A stretch of 64,000 nt of DNA. Source: Kurthia huakuii LAM0618. GTDB lineage: Bacteria > Bacillota > Bacilli > Bacillales_A > Planococcaceae. Under the pieces are notes generated by a model, which had not been told where the DNA came from, did not search any database, and saw nothing but the letters and a program-made list of their open reading frames with translations. The position numbers and the translations under genes are program-made. This document shows, piece after piece, positions 1 to 9,181 of the stretch (its first letter is position 1; each line of letters opens with the position of its first letter). The DNA lies in assembly GCF_000505545.1 (NCBI RefSeq), contig NZ_AYTB01000008.1, forward strand, positions 62,001 through 126,000. Direction: 5' to 3'.

Positions 1-99
1 GGAAAAGAATATGACGTAAAAAATGAAACGGAAGAATTTATTTTTGTTGTAGACAATTCTGGCCATGTTGGCGGTTTCTACAAATCGTACTTCGCGTAA
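1..99 (+). CDS. C-terminal fragment of a small protein of unknown function
   Basis: The reading frame is open from the first base of the window and ends at TAA 97-99, giving the last 32 residues of a protein whose start lies outside. The visible part is short and mixed in charge, contains EFIFVVDNSGHVGGFYKSYF, and has no membrane segment. It resembles the C-terminus of small uncharacterised Bacillales proteins (a DUF6501-like ending), but that is recollection and not a demonstrated match. A strong terminator follows 17 bases later, which supports it being the real 3' end of a gene. Confidence 0.6.
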   Translation, partial: GKEYDVKNETEEFIFVVDNSGHVGGFYKSYFA

Positions 100-115
100 T
101 TATTAGACGCTAAAG

Positions 116-155
116 CGACTGTTTGCTACGATAAAGCAAACGGTCGTTTTTTTTT
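116..155 (+). terminator. Rho-independent terminator
   Basis: A 12-bp stem (116-127 with 135-146, one G-T type mismatch) is followed by ten T residues. It separates the partial gene at the left edge from the MoxR gene. Confidence 0.85.
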
Positions 156-173
156 AATGGAGGAGGAATTTTC

Positions 174-1034
174 ATGGAGTTAATCGAACACGTACGTGTA
201 GCGCGTCACAAACGCTTGTATACAACGGAAGAAACAACACTCATTGCACAAGGCGGTTACCGTTCACCGGACGCATATTTATTAGAAGATGTGCTTGTGA
301 GCATCGCACTTAAAAAACCGGTGTTATTAAAAGGGCCGTCGGGTTCAGGAAAAACAAAGATGGCTGAAACGATTTCGGCGTATTTTAACCAGCCCATGCA
401 TAGTATTAACTGTTCGGTCGACCTAGATGCCGAAAGTATGCTCGGCTTTAAAACCGTCGTGCAGCAGCAAGGACAGACGATCATTGATTTTGTCGAAGGG
501 CCGGTTGTAAAAGCGATGAAAGCGGGCCATATTTTGTATATTGATGAAATTAATATGGCTAAAGCCGAAACGTTGCCGATTTTACATAGTGTGCTTGACC
601 ACCGGCGTATGTTGACGAATCCATTTACCGGCGAAGTCATTTACGCGCATGAAGATTTTAATGTCATTGCTGCCATTAACGAAGGCTATATTGGGACGAC
701 ACCGATGAATGAGGCGCTTAAAAACCGCTTTGTGTCGTATAGCGTGCCTTATATTTCTGGGGAGCAGCTGAGCGAGCTATGGCAGGAGCGTTTTCCGACA
801 TTACCGGCCGCAACTAAAACAATGATGCTGTCATTAGCTGAAGATTTAAAAAATCAAGTGCAACAAGGTATGTTGAGTGAAGAAGCGGCATCGATTCGTA
901 GTTTGTTGGATGCAACTGAGCTAGCACAATATATCGAGCCACTGCGCGCGATTCGTTATGCGATTGCCGAAAAATTAGCCGATCAAACGGAGCGTGAATT
1001 GGTCATTGAACTTGCAAAAACGTGGATAAAGTGA
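174..1034 (+). CDS. MoxR/NorQ-type AAA+ ATPase
   Basis: A 286-residue AAA+ ATPase of the MoxR/CbbQ/NorQ group. Walker A is GPSGSGKT at residues 54-61, Walker B is LYIDE at 121-125, and a sensor-1-like segment (NVIAAINEG) follows. Family members act as ATP-driven chaperones that, with a von Willebrand A partner, insert metals or assemble and activate enzyme complexes; the substrate here cannot be read from sequence. The start has a clear GGAGGA ribosome binding site. The partner VWA gene follows 10 bases downstream, the same arrangement as B. subtilis yojN-yojO, so the two are very likely co-transcribed and work as a pair in the cytoplasm. Confidence 0.9.
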   Translation: MELIEHVRVARHKRLYTTEETTLIAQGGYRSPDAYLLEDVLVSIALKKPVLLKGPSGSGKTKMAETISAYFNQPMHSINCSVDLDAESMLGFKTVVQQQGQTIIDFVEGPVVKAMKAGHILYIDEINMAKAETLPILHSVLDHRRMLTNPFTGEVIYAHEDFNVIAAINEGYIGTTPMNEALKNRFVSYSVPYISGEQLSELWQERFPTLPAATKTMMLSLAEDLKNQVQQGMLSEEAASIRSLLDATELAQYIEPLRAIRYAIAEKLADQTERELVIELAKTWIK

Positions 1035-1044
1035 GGCGATAAAG

Positions 1045-2937
1045 ATGGCGGAAATGGGCCGTTTTATTCAATTTAATAATGAACAGTTAAATGCACGCCA
1101 AATGCTCCAATACGACATGCTCGCCCGCGCGTTAGCCGGCAATAACGAGCTGTCGATTACCGAGCGCCAGCTAATCGAAATGAATCCGCAACAACAAAAA
1201 TTATCGTTATCGGTCTTTTGGCGTCACCGCGACGAACAGGTGATGCATTTAGGAAGGTTATCGGATATTTATTTGATGGCTGCGGGATTTTGGCGCTATT
1301 TTGACGTGCGTGCGTATGTCACATATTTAGACGATATTCGTACGGCATCCTTGCCACGTTTACGGCGCCAATTATTGCTGTTAATTGAAGAGTTTCGCTT
1401 AATGGAAAAGGTCGAAAAGCTACGTCCTGGTACGAACACCGCTTTTACGGTGCGCCGTCAAACGTATGTTGTCACGCATCGCCAACAAATGAATGTCCAT
1501 CGCCAAAAGCATCTTTACGCTGAATATGCGATGAACTATTTATATATCGCTGCCAATGAAGGGCTGTTAAAGCTACCATCAGACGGTTTTGAAGAGCTTC
1601 GTTGGCAAATGCAAGGGATTTATGATGTGCAATCAACAGACGATAGTATTGCGCTTACGTGGCGTCTTATGCACTTAATCGAGCCGCGCGTGCATCGCGA
1701 TTTAGCGACAAATTTTTATGCGCTCGTTAATACGGTGGCGGATGCCGTTACTTTTGTAGAATCACGAGGTGCTAATTGTCTAACAAGCGGTGATACCGAG
1801 CGCGCGAAAGAAACGATTGAGGAAGTATTTCGCTCGTGGCATCGTGAAACGAGCGAACAACAAGGAACGCATTTACGCTTTGATTTAGAGCGCGGGAACA
1901 AAGGCCGTAGTTTGTCGACTGAGGCCGAACAAGGCGATGATGCCAACGATGTGAGTGAAGTTGGTATCGGTGGGGCGATTAATCACGAGGCAACACCAAA
2001 AAAGGACGCCGTACCCGACACAAAAAAACTGCAGCGTAGGGACAAAAAGCAAGCAGGGAACGCTTTTGGCGACGATAATCGTCACGTCACATACGAGGAG
2101 ACGCGCGTTGAAAAAACGACCGAAGCCGAAAAGTTAGCACAGCTAATGCGTTGGCGTACTGAACAACAGCCACTTGTCAAAGCGATGATGATTGAGTTTC
2201 AAAAACAAATGGCGCAAAAACAAGTCGCAAAGCGCACACAGTTGTCATACGGCCGCTTAAACAGTAGGGAATTGCTCCAATTTGTGACCGATGAACGACC
2301 GAAGCCCTTTTATAAAAAGGATGCCCCAGCAAAGCCACTTGATGCGGTATTTGGGTTATTGATTGACGGTTCGGCATCGATGCTTGATAAATTACCGGAG
2401 ACAAAGCAAGCCGTATTATTATTCCATGATGTGTTACGCAAGCTAGCGATTGCGCATGACATGGTTTGTTTTTATGAAGATGCCTATGAAGCGACGCCAG
2501 AGGAGCAACCGAATATATTTGAATGGTTACATCGTTTAGAGGACGGGGCAGCTGATGATGGTGCGCGCATTATGGCATTAGAGGCGCATGAAGATAACCG
2601 CGATGGTTTTGCCATTCGTTGGATGGCCAAGCGTTTATTACAGCGCGCTGAAAAACATCGATTTTTATTGATTTTTTCTGATGGCGAACCTTCCGCTTTC
2701 CGCTATGCGAATAACGGGGTGTTAGATACGGCCGAAGCGGTGATGGAAGCCGAGAAACAAGGTATTTCGGTTGTTCATTTATTTTTAAATACCGAGCGGC
2801 CGACCGATGAACAGCGCCATCTTTTTCAGACGATTTACGGCAATAAATCTGTCGTAACGGACGATGTCGCGCAGTTTAGCGACAGTACATTGCGATTGTT
2901 GCGCAAATTAATTCGTTATGTTATTCAAAGTACGTAA
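1045..2937 (+). CDS. VWA-domain protein, partner of the MoxR ATPase (YojO/CobT-like)
   Basis: A 630-residue protein. The N-terminal ~270 residues are helical and rich in Arg and Gln. A charged, low-complexity linker lies at about 280-350. A C-terminal von Willebrand A domain occupies roughly 433-625, with the metal-ion-dependent adhesion motif DGSAS near residue 441 and a second conserved segment FSDGEPSAF. No signal peptide or membrane segment is present, so it is cytosolic. By analogy with CobT/NorD/YojO it should bind the hexameric MoxR ATPase encoded just upstream and present it to an unknown client through Mg2+ bound at the MIDAS site. A bidirectional terminator follows immediately. Confidence 0.88.
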   Translation: MAEMGRFIQFNNEQLNARQMLQYDMLARALAGNNELSITERQLIEMNPQQQKLSLSVFWRHRDEQVMHLGRLSDIYLMAAGFWRYFDVRAYVTYLDDIRTASLPRLRRQLLLLIEEFRLMEKVEKLRPGTNTAFTVRRQTYVVTHRQQMNVHRQKHLYAEYAMNYLYIAANEGLLKLPSDGFEELRWQMQGIYDVQSTDDSIALTWRLMHLIEPRVHRDLATNFYALVNTVADAVTFVESRGANCLTSGDTERAKETIEEVFRSWHRETSEQQGTHLRFDLERGNKGRSLSTEAEQGDDANDVSEVGIGGAINHEATPKKDAVPDTKKLQRRDKKQAGNAFGDDNRHVTYEETRVEKTTEAEKLAQLMRWRTEQQPLVKAMMIEFQKQMAQKQVAKRTQLSYGRLNSRELLQFVTDERPKPFYKKDAPAKPLDAVFGLLIDGSASMLDKLPETKQAVLLFHDVLRKLAIAHDMVCFYEDAYEATPEEQPNIFEWLHRLEDGAADDGARIMALEAHEDNRDGFAIRWMAKRLLQRAEKHRFLLIFSDGEPSAFRYANNGVLDTAEAVMEAEKQGISVVHLFLNTERPTDEQRHLFQTIYGNKSVVTDDVAQFSDSTLRLLRKLIRYVIQST

Positions 2938-2975
2938 AAAGCAGGACCTACTGAATGAAAGTAGGTCCTGCTTTT
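2937..2975. terminator. bidirectional terminator
   Basis: A 15-16-bp stem of the AAAAGCAGGACC type with runs of A on the left and T on the right sits between two convergent genes and can serve both. Confidence 0.85.
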
Positions 2976-2978
2976 GTA

Positions 2979-3617
2979 TTAATTGTTGCGTTTAAATTTT
3001 TCTTTTAGTGACTCAAACCGAGTATGGACGCCACCACGTTTTGCGGCGGCGCGTTTTTTTCGTTCGTCGGAGCGCTCTTTCTTCATCGCAGCTTGCGCCT
3101 GATGTGCGAGATCTTCTTGCAATTTTTCCGCATATTCGATTTCTTCTTCAATGACACCGGCATCGTAGCGAATAATCATCGTATCAAATTTACCGAAATA
3201 GCGATCTAAGTCTTGTTCATTTTCTTCTTGTACGACGGCTAAAATGGCCATCTCACCGTCTTGTAAGCGTGTTGTCACAGAACGAATCAAACTATTTTTT
3301 TCTTCGGCATCATTTAAAGCGGGGAGTGAACCGAGCGTTGCACCAGCGCCCATGCCGAGTAACACGCCAAGCGGTCCACCTAAAATGCCAATAAAGCTTC
3401 CAATGACGCCGCCAATCGCCATACCGCCGCCAATTTCTTCACCATTGTGGAAGCCATCTTTTATTAAAACATTGCCATGCTCACGCTTGATGAGCGACAC
3501 TTGTTCGAATAATACGAAGCCATGATGTGCTACCGCATTTTGACGAATTTCTGACAGTGCCTGAAACGCTTCACTTTCCACATTAAAATAAACGATTAAA
3601 ACATGTTCATTTGCCAT
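2979..3617 (-). CDS. DUF1269-like membrane protein
   Basis: Encodes 212 residues from the Met that begins MANEHVLIVYF; an AAGGGG ribosome binding site 11 bases upstream favours this start over one 13 codons earlier. The first ~70 residues form an alpha/beta domain. A Gly/Ala-rich hydrophobic hairpin (about residues 65-100, with GGMAIGGV and GVLLGMGAGA) resembles the glycine-zipper segment of DUF1269 and YflT-like stress proteins. The C-terminal ~60 residues are very basic and probably helical. In this family the hairpin inserts in or lies on the membrane; the biological role is unknown. It is monocistronic and convergent with the MoxR/VWA operon. Confidence 0.65.
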   Translation of the reverse strand: MANEHVLIVYFNVESEAFQALSEIRQNAVAHHGFVLFEQVSLIKREHGNVLIKDGFHNGEEIGGGMAIGGVIGSFIGILGGPLGVLLGMGAGATLGSLPALNDAEEKNSLIRSVTTRLQDGEMAILAVVQEENEQDLDRYFGKFDTMIIRYDAGVIEEEIEYAEKLQEDLAHQAQAAMKKERSDERKKRAAAKRGGVHTRFESLKEKFKRNN

Positions 3618-4315
3618 TGCGTAAATCGCCCCTTCATGTTTGAAATTAGTGTTCACTATTTTACTACCACAAAAATGACAACTTAAGCAGCCAATTGCTC
3701 ATCAGAATTGGCTATTATGTGAAACAGCGGGTTTTCGATACAACATATATTTCAATATGCGCCAGCTCTAAGAAAATAAACCTAGAAAATAGCGAATTAT
3801 TTGCGTTACATTGTCCATTTCTCAAATAAATAACATAGACGTGGCGATAGTTACAATCATTTTGTAATACAGCATTACAAAAATGGACAAAAAATGTCCG
3901 TTAGAGCCGCATTTTTAACCATTTTTACTCGTTAATCGAGCTTTTCAACACAGCGCTGTAAGGGAATCATTGATTTGATAGTGCAAGTTGTCGTTTTTTG
4001 AATAAATGACATGCTCGAATTTTTGGCGCTAAATTTTGTGTGAAAAATGCCCCGCAGAGCTTCGAAATCGACCGCTTTTGTCCTGTTTTGGGCAAAAAAG
4101 GGCAAAAGTGATGGAGCAAAAATCGTAATGATCTGATATTGAGGGCATAAATAAAAATTTTTGTTGACAGCATATGCGAGATAATTACGAAATGATGATT
4201 TTTTTGTGCAACAATGGTCGTTGTTTGGCACTTATTCTCAACTATGTTGTATCCAAAACACGCTACTTGGGCTGCTAGCTCATTTCTGACAACGATTTCA
4301 TAATAGCGTGCGCCA
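3618..4315. other. gene-free stretch of ~700 bp
   Basis: I find no gene here that I can support. Two overlapping minus-strand open frames (3932-4231 and 3967-4377) have no convincing ribosome binding site, unusual composition and no recognisable family. A small inverted repeat (AGCCAATT ... AATTGGCT) lies near 3689-3714 without a T-run. The stretch is AT-rich and may hold promoters for the leftward gene at 3617 and decayed sequence. Confidence 0.5.
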
Positions 4316-4348
4316 TAAAAAAAGAAGCTAGCGCTGCTGGCTAGCTTC
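4316..4348 (-). terminator. terminator of the xpaC-telA pair
   Basis: A perfect 9-bp stem (GAAGCTAGC, 4324-4332 with 4340-4348) is followed on the minus strand by eight T residues. It ends transcription leaving the telA gene. Confidence 0.85.
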
Positions 4349-4357
4349 AGAAAAACA

Positions 4358-5533
4358 TTAACGATATTGCTGTTCATTTTTTGTGTATTGCAATTGTAGT
4401 AAGCGTTGCTTTAAGTCTTGTTCCATTTGACCAAGTTCAATTTCAGCGGCACGACGTTTTTCGCGGCCCTCTGCTTGAATTTGTAATGTTTCTTCAATCG
4501 TTTGGACAAGGTTGTCTTGTGTTTTCTTCAACGTTTCAATTTCAACGATGCCGCGTTCATTTTCACGCGCTGTTTCAACGGTATTCATGCGCAGCATTTC
4601 AGAGTTGCGCAGCAATAAATCATTTGTCGTTTGTGTTACTTGTTTTTGTGCTTCAACAGCTTTACGTTGGTTGTTTAATGTTAGTGCAATGGCGATTTGA
4701 TTGCGCCATAGCGGAATCGATGTCATAATCGATGATTGGATTTTTTCGGCTAGCGCTTGGTTCGTCGATTGAATCATACGAATTTGTGGTGCTGATTGCA
4801 ACGTGATTTGGCGTGATAGCTGCAAGTCATAAATTCGTTTTTCAAGGCGATCGACAAATTGATTTAAATCGTTTACTTCCTGTACTTTCATTTGGTCATT
4901 CGATGCCGCTGCTTCCGCATGTGCTTGCGGAATGATATCATTGACGATTTCATCACGTTTAATTTCAGCCGCCGCAATGTAAACATTTAACGCCTCGAAA
5001 TACGTTTTGTTTTGTTCATAAAGTTGGTCAAGCATACGGACATCATCGACTAGGCCGCGTTTAGAATGTTCCAATTGCACACCAATGCGGTCGATTTGTG
5101 TACTTAATTTTTGATATTTGGTCATCATTTCGTTGACCGATTTTTGTACTTTATGGAACAATTTTTTTAAGCCTTTTGGTTTTTCTTCACGTAAATCTTC
5201 TGGGTCTAGTTGATTCAGTTTGTTCATTAAATCGGTTAAAATTGCGCCGACTTCACCGACATCTTTTGCTTGAACGTGGTCAAGCATTTTATTAGAGAAC
5301 GATGATAGGGCAGCTTGCGCGTTAGCACCGTATGATAAAATCGCCTCTGTTTGGCCGATTGGAATTTGTTTTGCTAACTCATGGGCTTTTTGTTGTTCTT
5401 CAGGTGTTAGGCGGTCCATTTCACGTACAGGTTTTGCGGGTTGTACCGCTTCAACCGGTTTTTGTTGTGGTAATTGGTCCATCGTAAATGGATCTGCTAA
5501 TAAGTCGTCAAGCGATTTATCATTTTGTGTCAT
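4358..5533 (-). CDS. telA: TelA/YaaN family protein (toxic-anion-resistance family)
   Basis: A 391-residue cytosolic protein of the TelA family, almost wholly alpha-helical with long heptad-rich coiled coils from about residue 90 onward. The N-terminal ~40 residues are Pro- and Gln-rich. TelA proteins are linked by name to tellurite resistance, but their molecular activity is unknown, and resistance has been seen mainly in other bacteria. The gene lies 14 bases downstream of the xpaC-like gene with its own AGGGAG site, the same pairing as B. subtilis xpaC-yaaN, so a joint function is likely. A terminator follows. The family assignment is secure; the role is not. Confidence 0.88.
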   Translation of the reverse strand: MTQNDKSLDDLLADPFTMDQLPQQKPVEAVQPAKPVREMDRLTPEEQQKAHELAKQIPIGQTEAILSYGANAQAALSSFSNKMLDHVQAKDVGEVGAILTDLMNKLNQLDPEDLREEKPKGLKKLFHKVQKSVNEMMTKYQKLSTQIDRIGVQLEHSKRGLVDDVRMLDQLYEQNKTYFEALNVYIAAAEIKRDEIVNDIIPQAHAEAAASNDQMKVQEVNDLNQFVDRLEKRIYDLQLSRQITLQSAPQIRMIQSTNQALAEKIQSSIMTSIPLWRNQIAIALTLNNQRKAVEAQKQVTQTTNDLLLRNSEMLRMNTVETARENERGIVEIETLKKTQDNLVQTIEETLQIQAEGREKRRAAEIELGQMEQDLKQRLLQLQYTKNEQQYR

Positions 5534-5547
5534 AAAGTCATCTCTCC

Positions 5548-6399
5548 CTAATTGTTAAAGTGGCGGCGTTCCATGCGTGAACGTGGTTTTGTTTGCTCGC
5601 GGCGCTCTAGTGGTACAAGCTCGGGTTCGCGGAACGGGACATCTTGTTGTTCTTTTAATTCCTCTTTTTTATCAAGTGAAACGGGCTCTTTTGCAGGTTT
5701 TTGCAGTGCTGCTTCGAATTCATCCATTTCCTCTAATTGTTCAGGTTGTTCGGGCATAACAGGTTCTGTTTCGGCGCGCTCATGGAAACGTTTCGCGGTA
5801 ATACTCGCAAAATCAAGCTCCATTTTTAACGATTGAATATCGTCGGCTAAGACTTCACGTAAATCTTCGTCTAAAATACGATTGTATTCATCTAACGCGT
5901 GCTGTGTTTGGCGCAACGCGATTTGGACGTCGTGGTCTTTAATTTTTTCACGTGATAATGTGACATATTTTTCAGCTAACTCACCGACAGAAGGCAAATG
6001 CGCATAGAAAAATGTTTCTGCTTGGTAAAACTTTTGTGGATTATTTCTGACGATATTGACGATGCGTTTGGCTGTTTTATTCATATCATATAGTTGACGA
6101 AAACCTTTAATTGAACGGACTTTCGTAAATAAACTAGAGAGCATACTTGTCGTATCAAGTGCTTCTTGCAGTTGCTCGTCGATTAATTTATATTCTGATT
6201 TCGTTAAATTGAATTGTTTGCGAATGGCACGTTTTTGGAAAAGTTTTGTCGCGATGGCTGTAGCACCAAAGCCAATAATTCCCGCAAAAACACTAATGAA
6301 AAATGGTAGACCGAAGCCCATCCATGTAATGCCCGTAACAATTGGCCCGATTACGAAGGCGAGTGCGTAACGCATAAAGTGATGGCCTATATTGAGCAT
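5548..6399 (-). CDS. xpaC: XpaC-like membrane protein (5-bromo-4-chloroindolyl phosphate hydrolysis family)
   Basis: Encodes 283 residues starting at MLNIGHHFMRYAL, chosen because a perfect AGAGGAGGA site lies just before it; upstream in-frame ATGs lack one. Two membrane segments lie at about residues 8-28 and 30-48, followed by a long cytosolic helical region and an acidic, Pro-rich tail (about 215-283). XpaC family members were named for hydrolysis of an indolyl phosphate dye, but no catalytic motif is visible and an enzymatic role is doubtful. It is the first gene of a two-gene operon with telA; the two probably form a membrane-associated complex. Confidence 0.8.
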   Translation of the reverse strand: MLNIGHHFMRYALAFVIGPIVTGITWMGFGLPFFISVFAGIIGFGATAIATKLFQKRAIRKQFNLTKSEYKLIDEQLQEALDTTSMLSSLFTKVRSIKGFRQLYDMNKTAKRIVNIVRNNPQKFYQAETFFYAHLPSVGELAEKYVTLSREKIKDHDVQIALRQTQHALDEYNRILDEDLREVLADDIQSLKMELDFASITAKRFHERAETEPVMPEQPEQLEEMDEFEAALQKPAKEPVSLDKKEELKEQQDVPFREPELVPLERREQTKPRSRMERRHFNN

Positions 6400-6498
6400 G
6401 TGAATCCTCCTCTTTCGTTGAAAATACATTGTAGTAACTATACGAATAGAATATAGGAAAGTTTCATTTTTTCCAAAAAAAATGATTGTGTTGCCATG

Positions 6499-6536
6499 AA
6501 AAAGAGCCGTACCTGTAAAAGATGCGGCTTTTTTTC
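6499..6536 (-). terminator. terminator of the chemoreceptor gene
   Basis: A 7-bp stem AGCCGTA/TGCGGCT (6505-6511 with 6523-6529) has A/T runs on both sides. It lies just past the stop of the leftward chemoreceptor gene. Confidence 0.75.
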
Positions 6537-6538
6537 GT

Positions 6539-8266
6539 TTATGAACGTAGACGTTGTGAAGAAATTTGGTCAATCAATGCATCGATATGATGCAAGACGT
6601 TATTCGAAGCTTCTTCAAGCGTTTGCAAATGTTGTTCGGCACGCGCAATTTGATGATCGTTAAATTCGATTGCAGCGGCTTTGGCAGATTCATGGACTTG
6701 TGCGTGATAACGCTCGAGTTCGATATAAGCCTGGTCGTGACCAAAACGTTCAATCGTTTGATGATCGTTATACCACTGACCAAGGCGACAGTCGTGATGC
6801 GATGATACGTCTTCAGGATTAATCGTTTCTAAGCCGAGGAACATATTGTAAACGCGCCATTTCCATAAAATATGGTCGGCTTTTGACAGTTGTAATAACG
6901 CAAAACTAGATAGTTGAATATTGTTGTCAGCAACGATGTTGAGGCGGAATGTGTTAATTTCTTGACTCAATTTATAAATGCCGCTTGACGTTAGTTGACC
7001 AAGGCGACGAATATCTTCTTGTAAGTCATTGATTTCAACCATACGATTGGAAATATCATCAACCGCCATCGCTTGTTCTTCTGAAATCGCGGCTGTCGTA
7101 CGAATATCCTCATTGATTGTTTCAATTGTATCGACAATATCTGTTAACAGCGGCAGCGAACCTTTTGCTTCGGCTGTCGCATTTGTAATAATGCACGTCG
7201 TTTCAGCGATAGAGTCGGCCACTGAACTTGAATATTGTTTTAAATGTTGGACATTGTCGGAAACGTCTGAGAGCGCATGAACGGTATTTTCAGCGAGTTT
7301 ACGAACTTCCTGAGCTACGACTGCAAAGCCTTTGCCGTGTTCGCCAGCGCGCGCAGCTTCAATCGACGCGTTGAGTGCTAACAAGTTTGTTTGATCGGCA
7401 ATGTCATTAACGAGCGTCACAACGTTTTCAATTTTATCGACGCGCTGTTGTAAATGTTGGAATGATTGGACGATGGCATCAAATGTTTTTTCAGTCTCAA
7501 AAATTTTCGTTAGCGCATCGCCGATTGTTGCTTTAGAATGCTCGGCCTTACTGCGCGATATTTCGGTTTTTTCAGAAATCGTTGATGTCGTAGAAGCGAC
7601 TTCAGCAATCGAGGCGCTCACTTGCTCTGTCGCGGCCGTTGATGACTGGATTTCCGATGCTTGGCGGTCGAGATTAAGCGCTAAATCTTTCATATACATA
7701 ATTTGTGAAGCGGTATCCATTAAATGTGATACTTCGCTAACGGAATGTTCAAGAATACGCTCGGTAATCGACTCAAACAGCATCTCTTGGTCGATGTTCA
7801 TCGCCGATTGGAATGAGCGCATCAAGTCGAATGCTTTGGCAGGTTTAAAGCCAAAGTTATACAATATATGTGTAGTGATATAAAATGTAAATTGATTAAA
7901 GACGACAATTGTACGGCCTGGTTCGTATTTGTAGTGACGGAATTGGTAAAAGAAATGCAAAACATTTTCTACATAAGCTTCATCGCGTGGCTGTAAGAAA
8001 AAGTTTGTTAAGTAATCACGAATGGCTTCATCTAGAATGACATCGGTGCTATTTGGCGCAATTTCAGTTAAGTATAGACGGAAAATTTCTTCCATCGATG
8101 GTTTGACAGACGTTAATTGATCGTATAAAAATTGTAAGTTTTGTTCATCGCGATGTGAGAAGTGATTAAAGGCAAGTGTGCGCTGAAAACGCTCGAGCGT
8201 TTGAATATCGGTGCCACGTTCTAACAACTGATGTAATTCAAGTTTTGGACGAAGTGTAGAAAACAT
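6539..8266 (-). CDS. soluble chemoreceptor: globin-like sensor, MCP signalling domain, CZB domain
   Basis: A 575-residue methyl-accepting chemotaxis protein without membrane segments. The N-terminal ~190 residues look like a protoglobin (globin-coupled sensor) domain, as in HemAT, which senses O2 through heme; the heme-ligating His is not obvious, so this part is less certain. The middle carries the MCP signalling hairpin with the conserved tip [20 protein letters not shown], which contacts CheA/CheW. The C-terminal ~110 residues match a CZB zinc-binding domain: HxxxW (HILWKW), CRLGQWY and HAQVHESA supply the His/Cys ligands. A GGGGGG site precedes the start and a terminator follows. Probable role: cytosolic aerotaxis or redox/zinc sensing. 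Confidence 0.85.
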   Translation of the reverse strand: MFSTLRPKLELHQLLERGTDIQTLERFQRTLAFNHFSHRDEQNLQFLYDQLTSVKPSMEEIFRLYLTEIAPNSTDVILDEAIRDYLTNFFLQPRDEAYVENVLHFFYQFRHYKYEPGRTIVVFNQFTFYITTHILYNFGFKPAKAFDLMRSFQSAMNIDQEMLFESITERILEHSVSEVSHLMDTASQIMYMKDLALNLDRQASEIQSSTAATEQVSASIAEVASTTSTISEKTEISRSKAEHSKATIGDALTKIFETEKTFDAIVQSFQHLQQRVDKIENVVTLVNDIADQTNLLALNASIEAARAGEHGKGFAVVAQEVRKLAENTVHALSDVSDNVQHLKQYSSSVADSIAETTCIITNATAEAKGSLPLLTDIVDTIETINEDIRTTAAISEEQAMAVDDISNRMVEINDLQEDIRRLGQLTSSGIYKLSQEINTFRLNIVADNNIQLSSFALLQLSKADHILWKWRVYNMFLGLETINPEDVSSHHDCRLGQWYNDHQTIERFGHDQAYIELERYHAQVHESAKAAAIEFNDHQIARAEQHLQTLEEASNNVLHHIDALIDQISSQRLRS

Positions 8267-8377
8267 AAAAATCCCCCCGGAAAATAAGTGTTACTAGTTA
8301 TCTTATCATAAATAAGATGCGCTGTAAGTGACATATCGGACTTATATTTGGTAATTATTTTCAAGGAGATGGTATGA

Positions 8378-8653
8378 TTGTATAAAATTATTTATATGAA
8401 AGCAGATTATGAGCCATGGTGGCAATTTGATGGCTGGGAACAGCATATTGTACGCGAGCGTGCTTTTGATAATAAATTTGAAGCCGAGCGTTTTTTAAAG
8501 CAAACATTGTCGGCGATGAGTGAGCAATATCCGCATCAGGAACACCGGAAAGAATGTTTTTGGGCATTTTGGAGCGAAGAAGAAGTCGCATTTTGTGAAT
8601 CATGCGATGATGATATTCAAACGTATCACGGCATTATTTGGAAAAAAGCATAA
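8378..8653 (+). CDS. DUF1033 family protein, TTG start
   Basis: A 91-residue acidic protein beginning at TTG 8378 (MYKIIYMKADYEPWW), nine bases after an AAGGAG site; no ATG gives the conserved N-terminus. It is rich in Trp, Glu and Phe and has no membrane segment. The sequence agrees with the DUF1033 family found in Bacillales and Lactobacillales, whose role is unknown. It is transcribed alone, ahead of the cold-shock gene. Confidence 0.75.
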   Translation: MYKIIYMKADYEPWWQFDGWEQHIVRERAFDNKFEAERFLKQTLSAMSEQYPHQEHRKECFWAFWSEEEVAFCESCDDDIQTYHGIIWKKA

Positions 8654-8694
8654 AGGGATTTTTTTGATAATTTGACAAAAAATTAGAATTTTAT

Positions 8695-8722
8695 TTGACA
8701 ATGTCTATCAACATGATATAAT
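8695..8722 (+). promoter_or_regulatory. sigma-A promoter of the cold-shock gene
   Basis: TTGACA at 8695-8700 and TATAAT at 8717-8722 are separated by 16 bases. Both hexamers are perfect, and the predicted start lies ~150 bases before the csp start codon. Confidence 0.85.
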
Positions 8723-8762
8723 TAATGCAACAAATGAAATTCTGATTGACCGCGAACTTCCA

Positions 8763-8821
8763 TTCACATATTACAAAAAGTGATCGGCTTGTCTTGAACG
8801 GTACTTTATGTAATATGTGAA
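8763..8821 (+). promoter_or_regulatory. structured 5' leader of the cold-shock gene
   Basis: The ~150-nt untranslated leader contains a perfect 13-bp inverted repeat (TTCACATATTACA, 8763-8775, with 8809-8821) enclosing 33 bases. Long structured leaders control mRNA stability and translation of cspA-type genes at low temperature in other bacteria; a similar role here is inferred. Confidence 0.6.
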
Positions 8822-8883
8822 TTTTTGTTTTGCGTAGATTTCGTTGTTTCTTTGTTCATTTTATTTTTTGGAGGTTTTTTCAC

Positions 8884-9084
8884 ATGAAACAAGGTACAGT
8901 TAAATGGTTTAACGCAGAAAAAGGTTTTGGCTTCATCGAAGTAGAAGGCGAAAACGATGTATTCGTACACTTCTCAGCAATCCAAGGCGAAGGATTCAAA
9001 TCTTTAGACGAAGGCCAAGCAGTAGAATTCGAAGTAACTGAAGGCAACCGCGGCCCACAAGCTGAAAACGTTGTAAAACTTTAA
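8884..9084 (+). CDS. cold-shock protein (CspA family)
   Basis: A 66-residue single cold-shock domain starting [20 protein letters not shown], with RNP1 (KGFGFIEV) and RNP2 (VFVHFS) motifs. These bind single-stranded RNA or DNA, so the protein acts as an RNA chaperone and translation helper in the cold. The start has a TTGGAGG site. Expression is likely from the strong promoter at 8695-8722 through a structured leader. The codons are those of a highly expressed gene (GAA, AAC, GTA). A terminator follows. Confidence 0.97.
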   Translation: MKQGTVKWFNAEKGFGFIEVEGENDVFVHFSAIQGEGFKSLDEGQAVEFEVTEGNRGPQAENVVKL

Positions 9085-9095
9085 TCGTTTATTTT

Positions 9096-9126
9096 AAGAC
9101 TAGGAGCAATCCTAGTCTTTTTTTTT
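9096..9126 (+). terminator. terminator of the cold-shock gene
   Basis: A perfect 9-bp stem AAGACTAGG/CCTAGTCTT with a 6-base loop is followed by a T-run. Confidence 0.9.
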
Positions 9127-9181
9127 ATGTAGAAAAACAATTTATTTTAATGTTAAAATAATAGCGAAAGGGGTGGCGACA

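Noticed and set aside
3932-4377. Two overlapping minus-strand open frames of 99 and 136 codons
   Set aside because: They lack ribosome binding sites, overlap each other and the terminator of telA, have odd composition (Cys/Phe-rich) and match no family I know.
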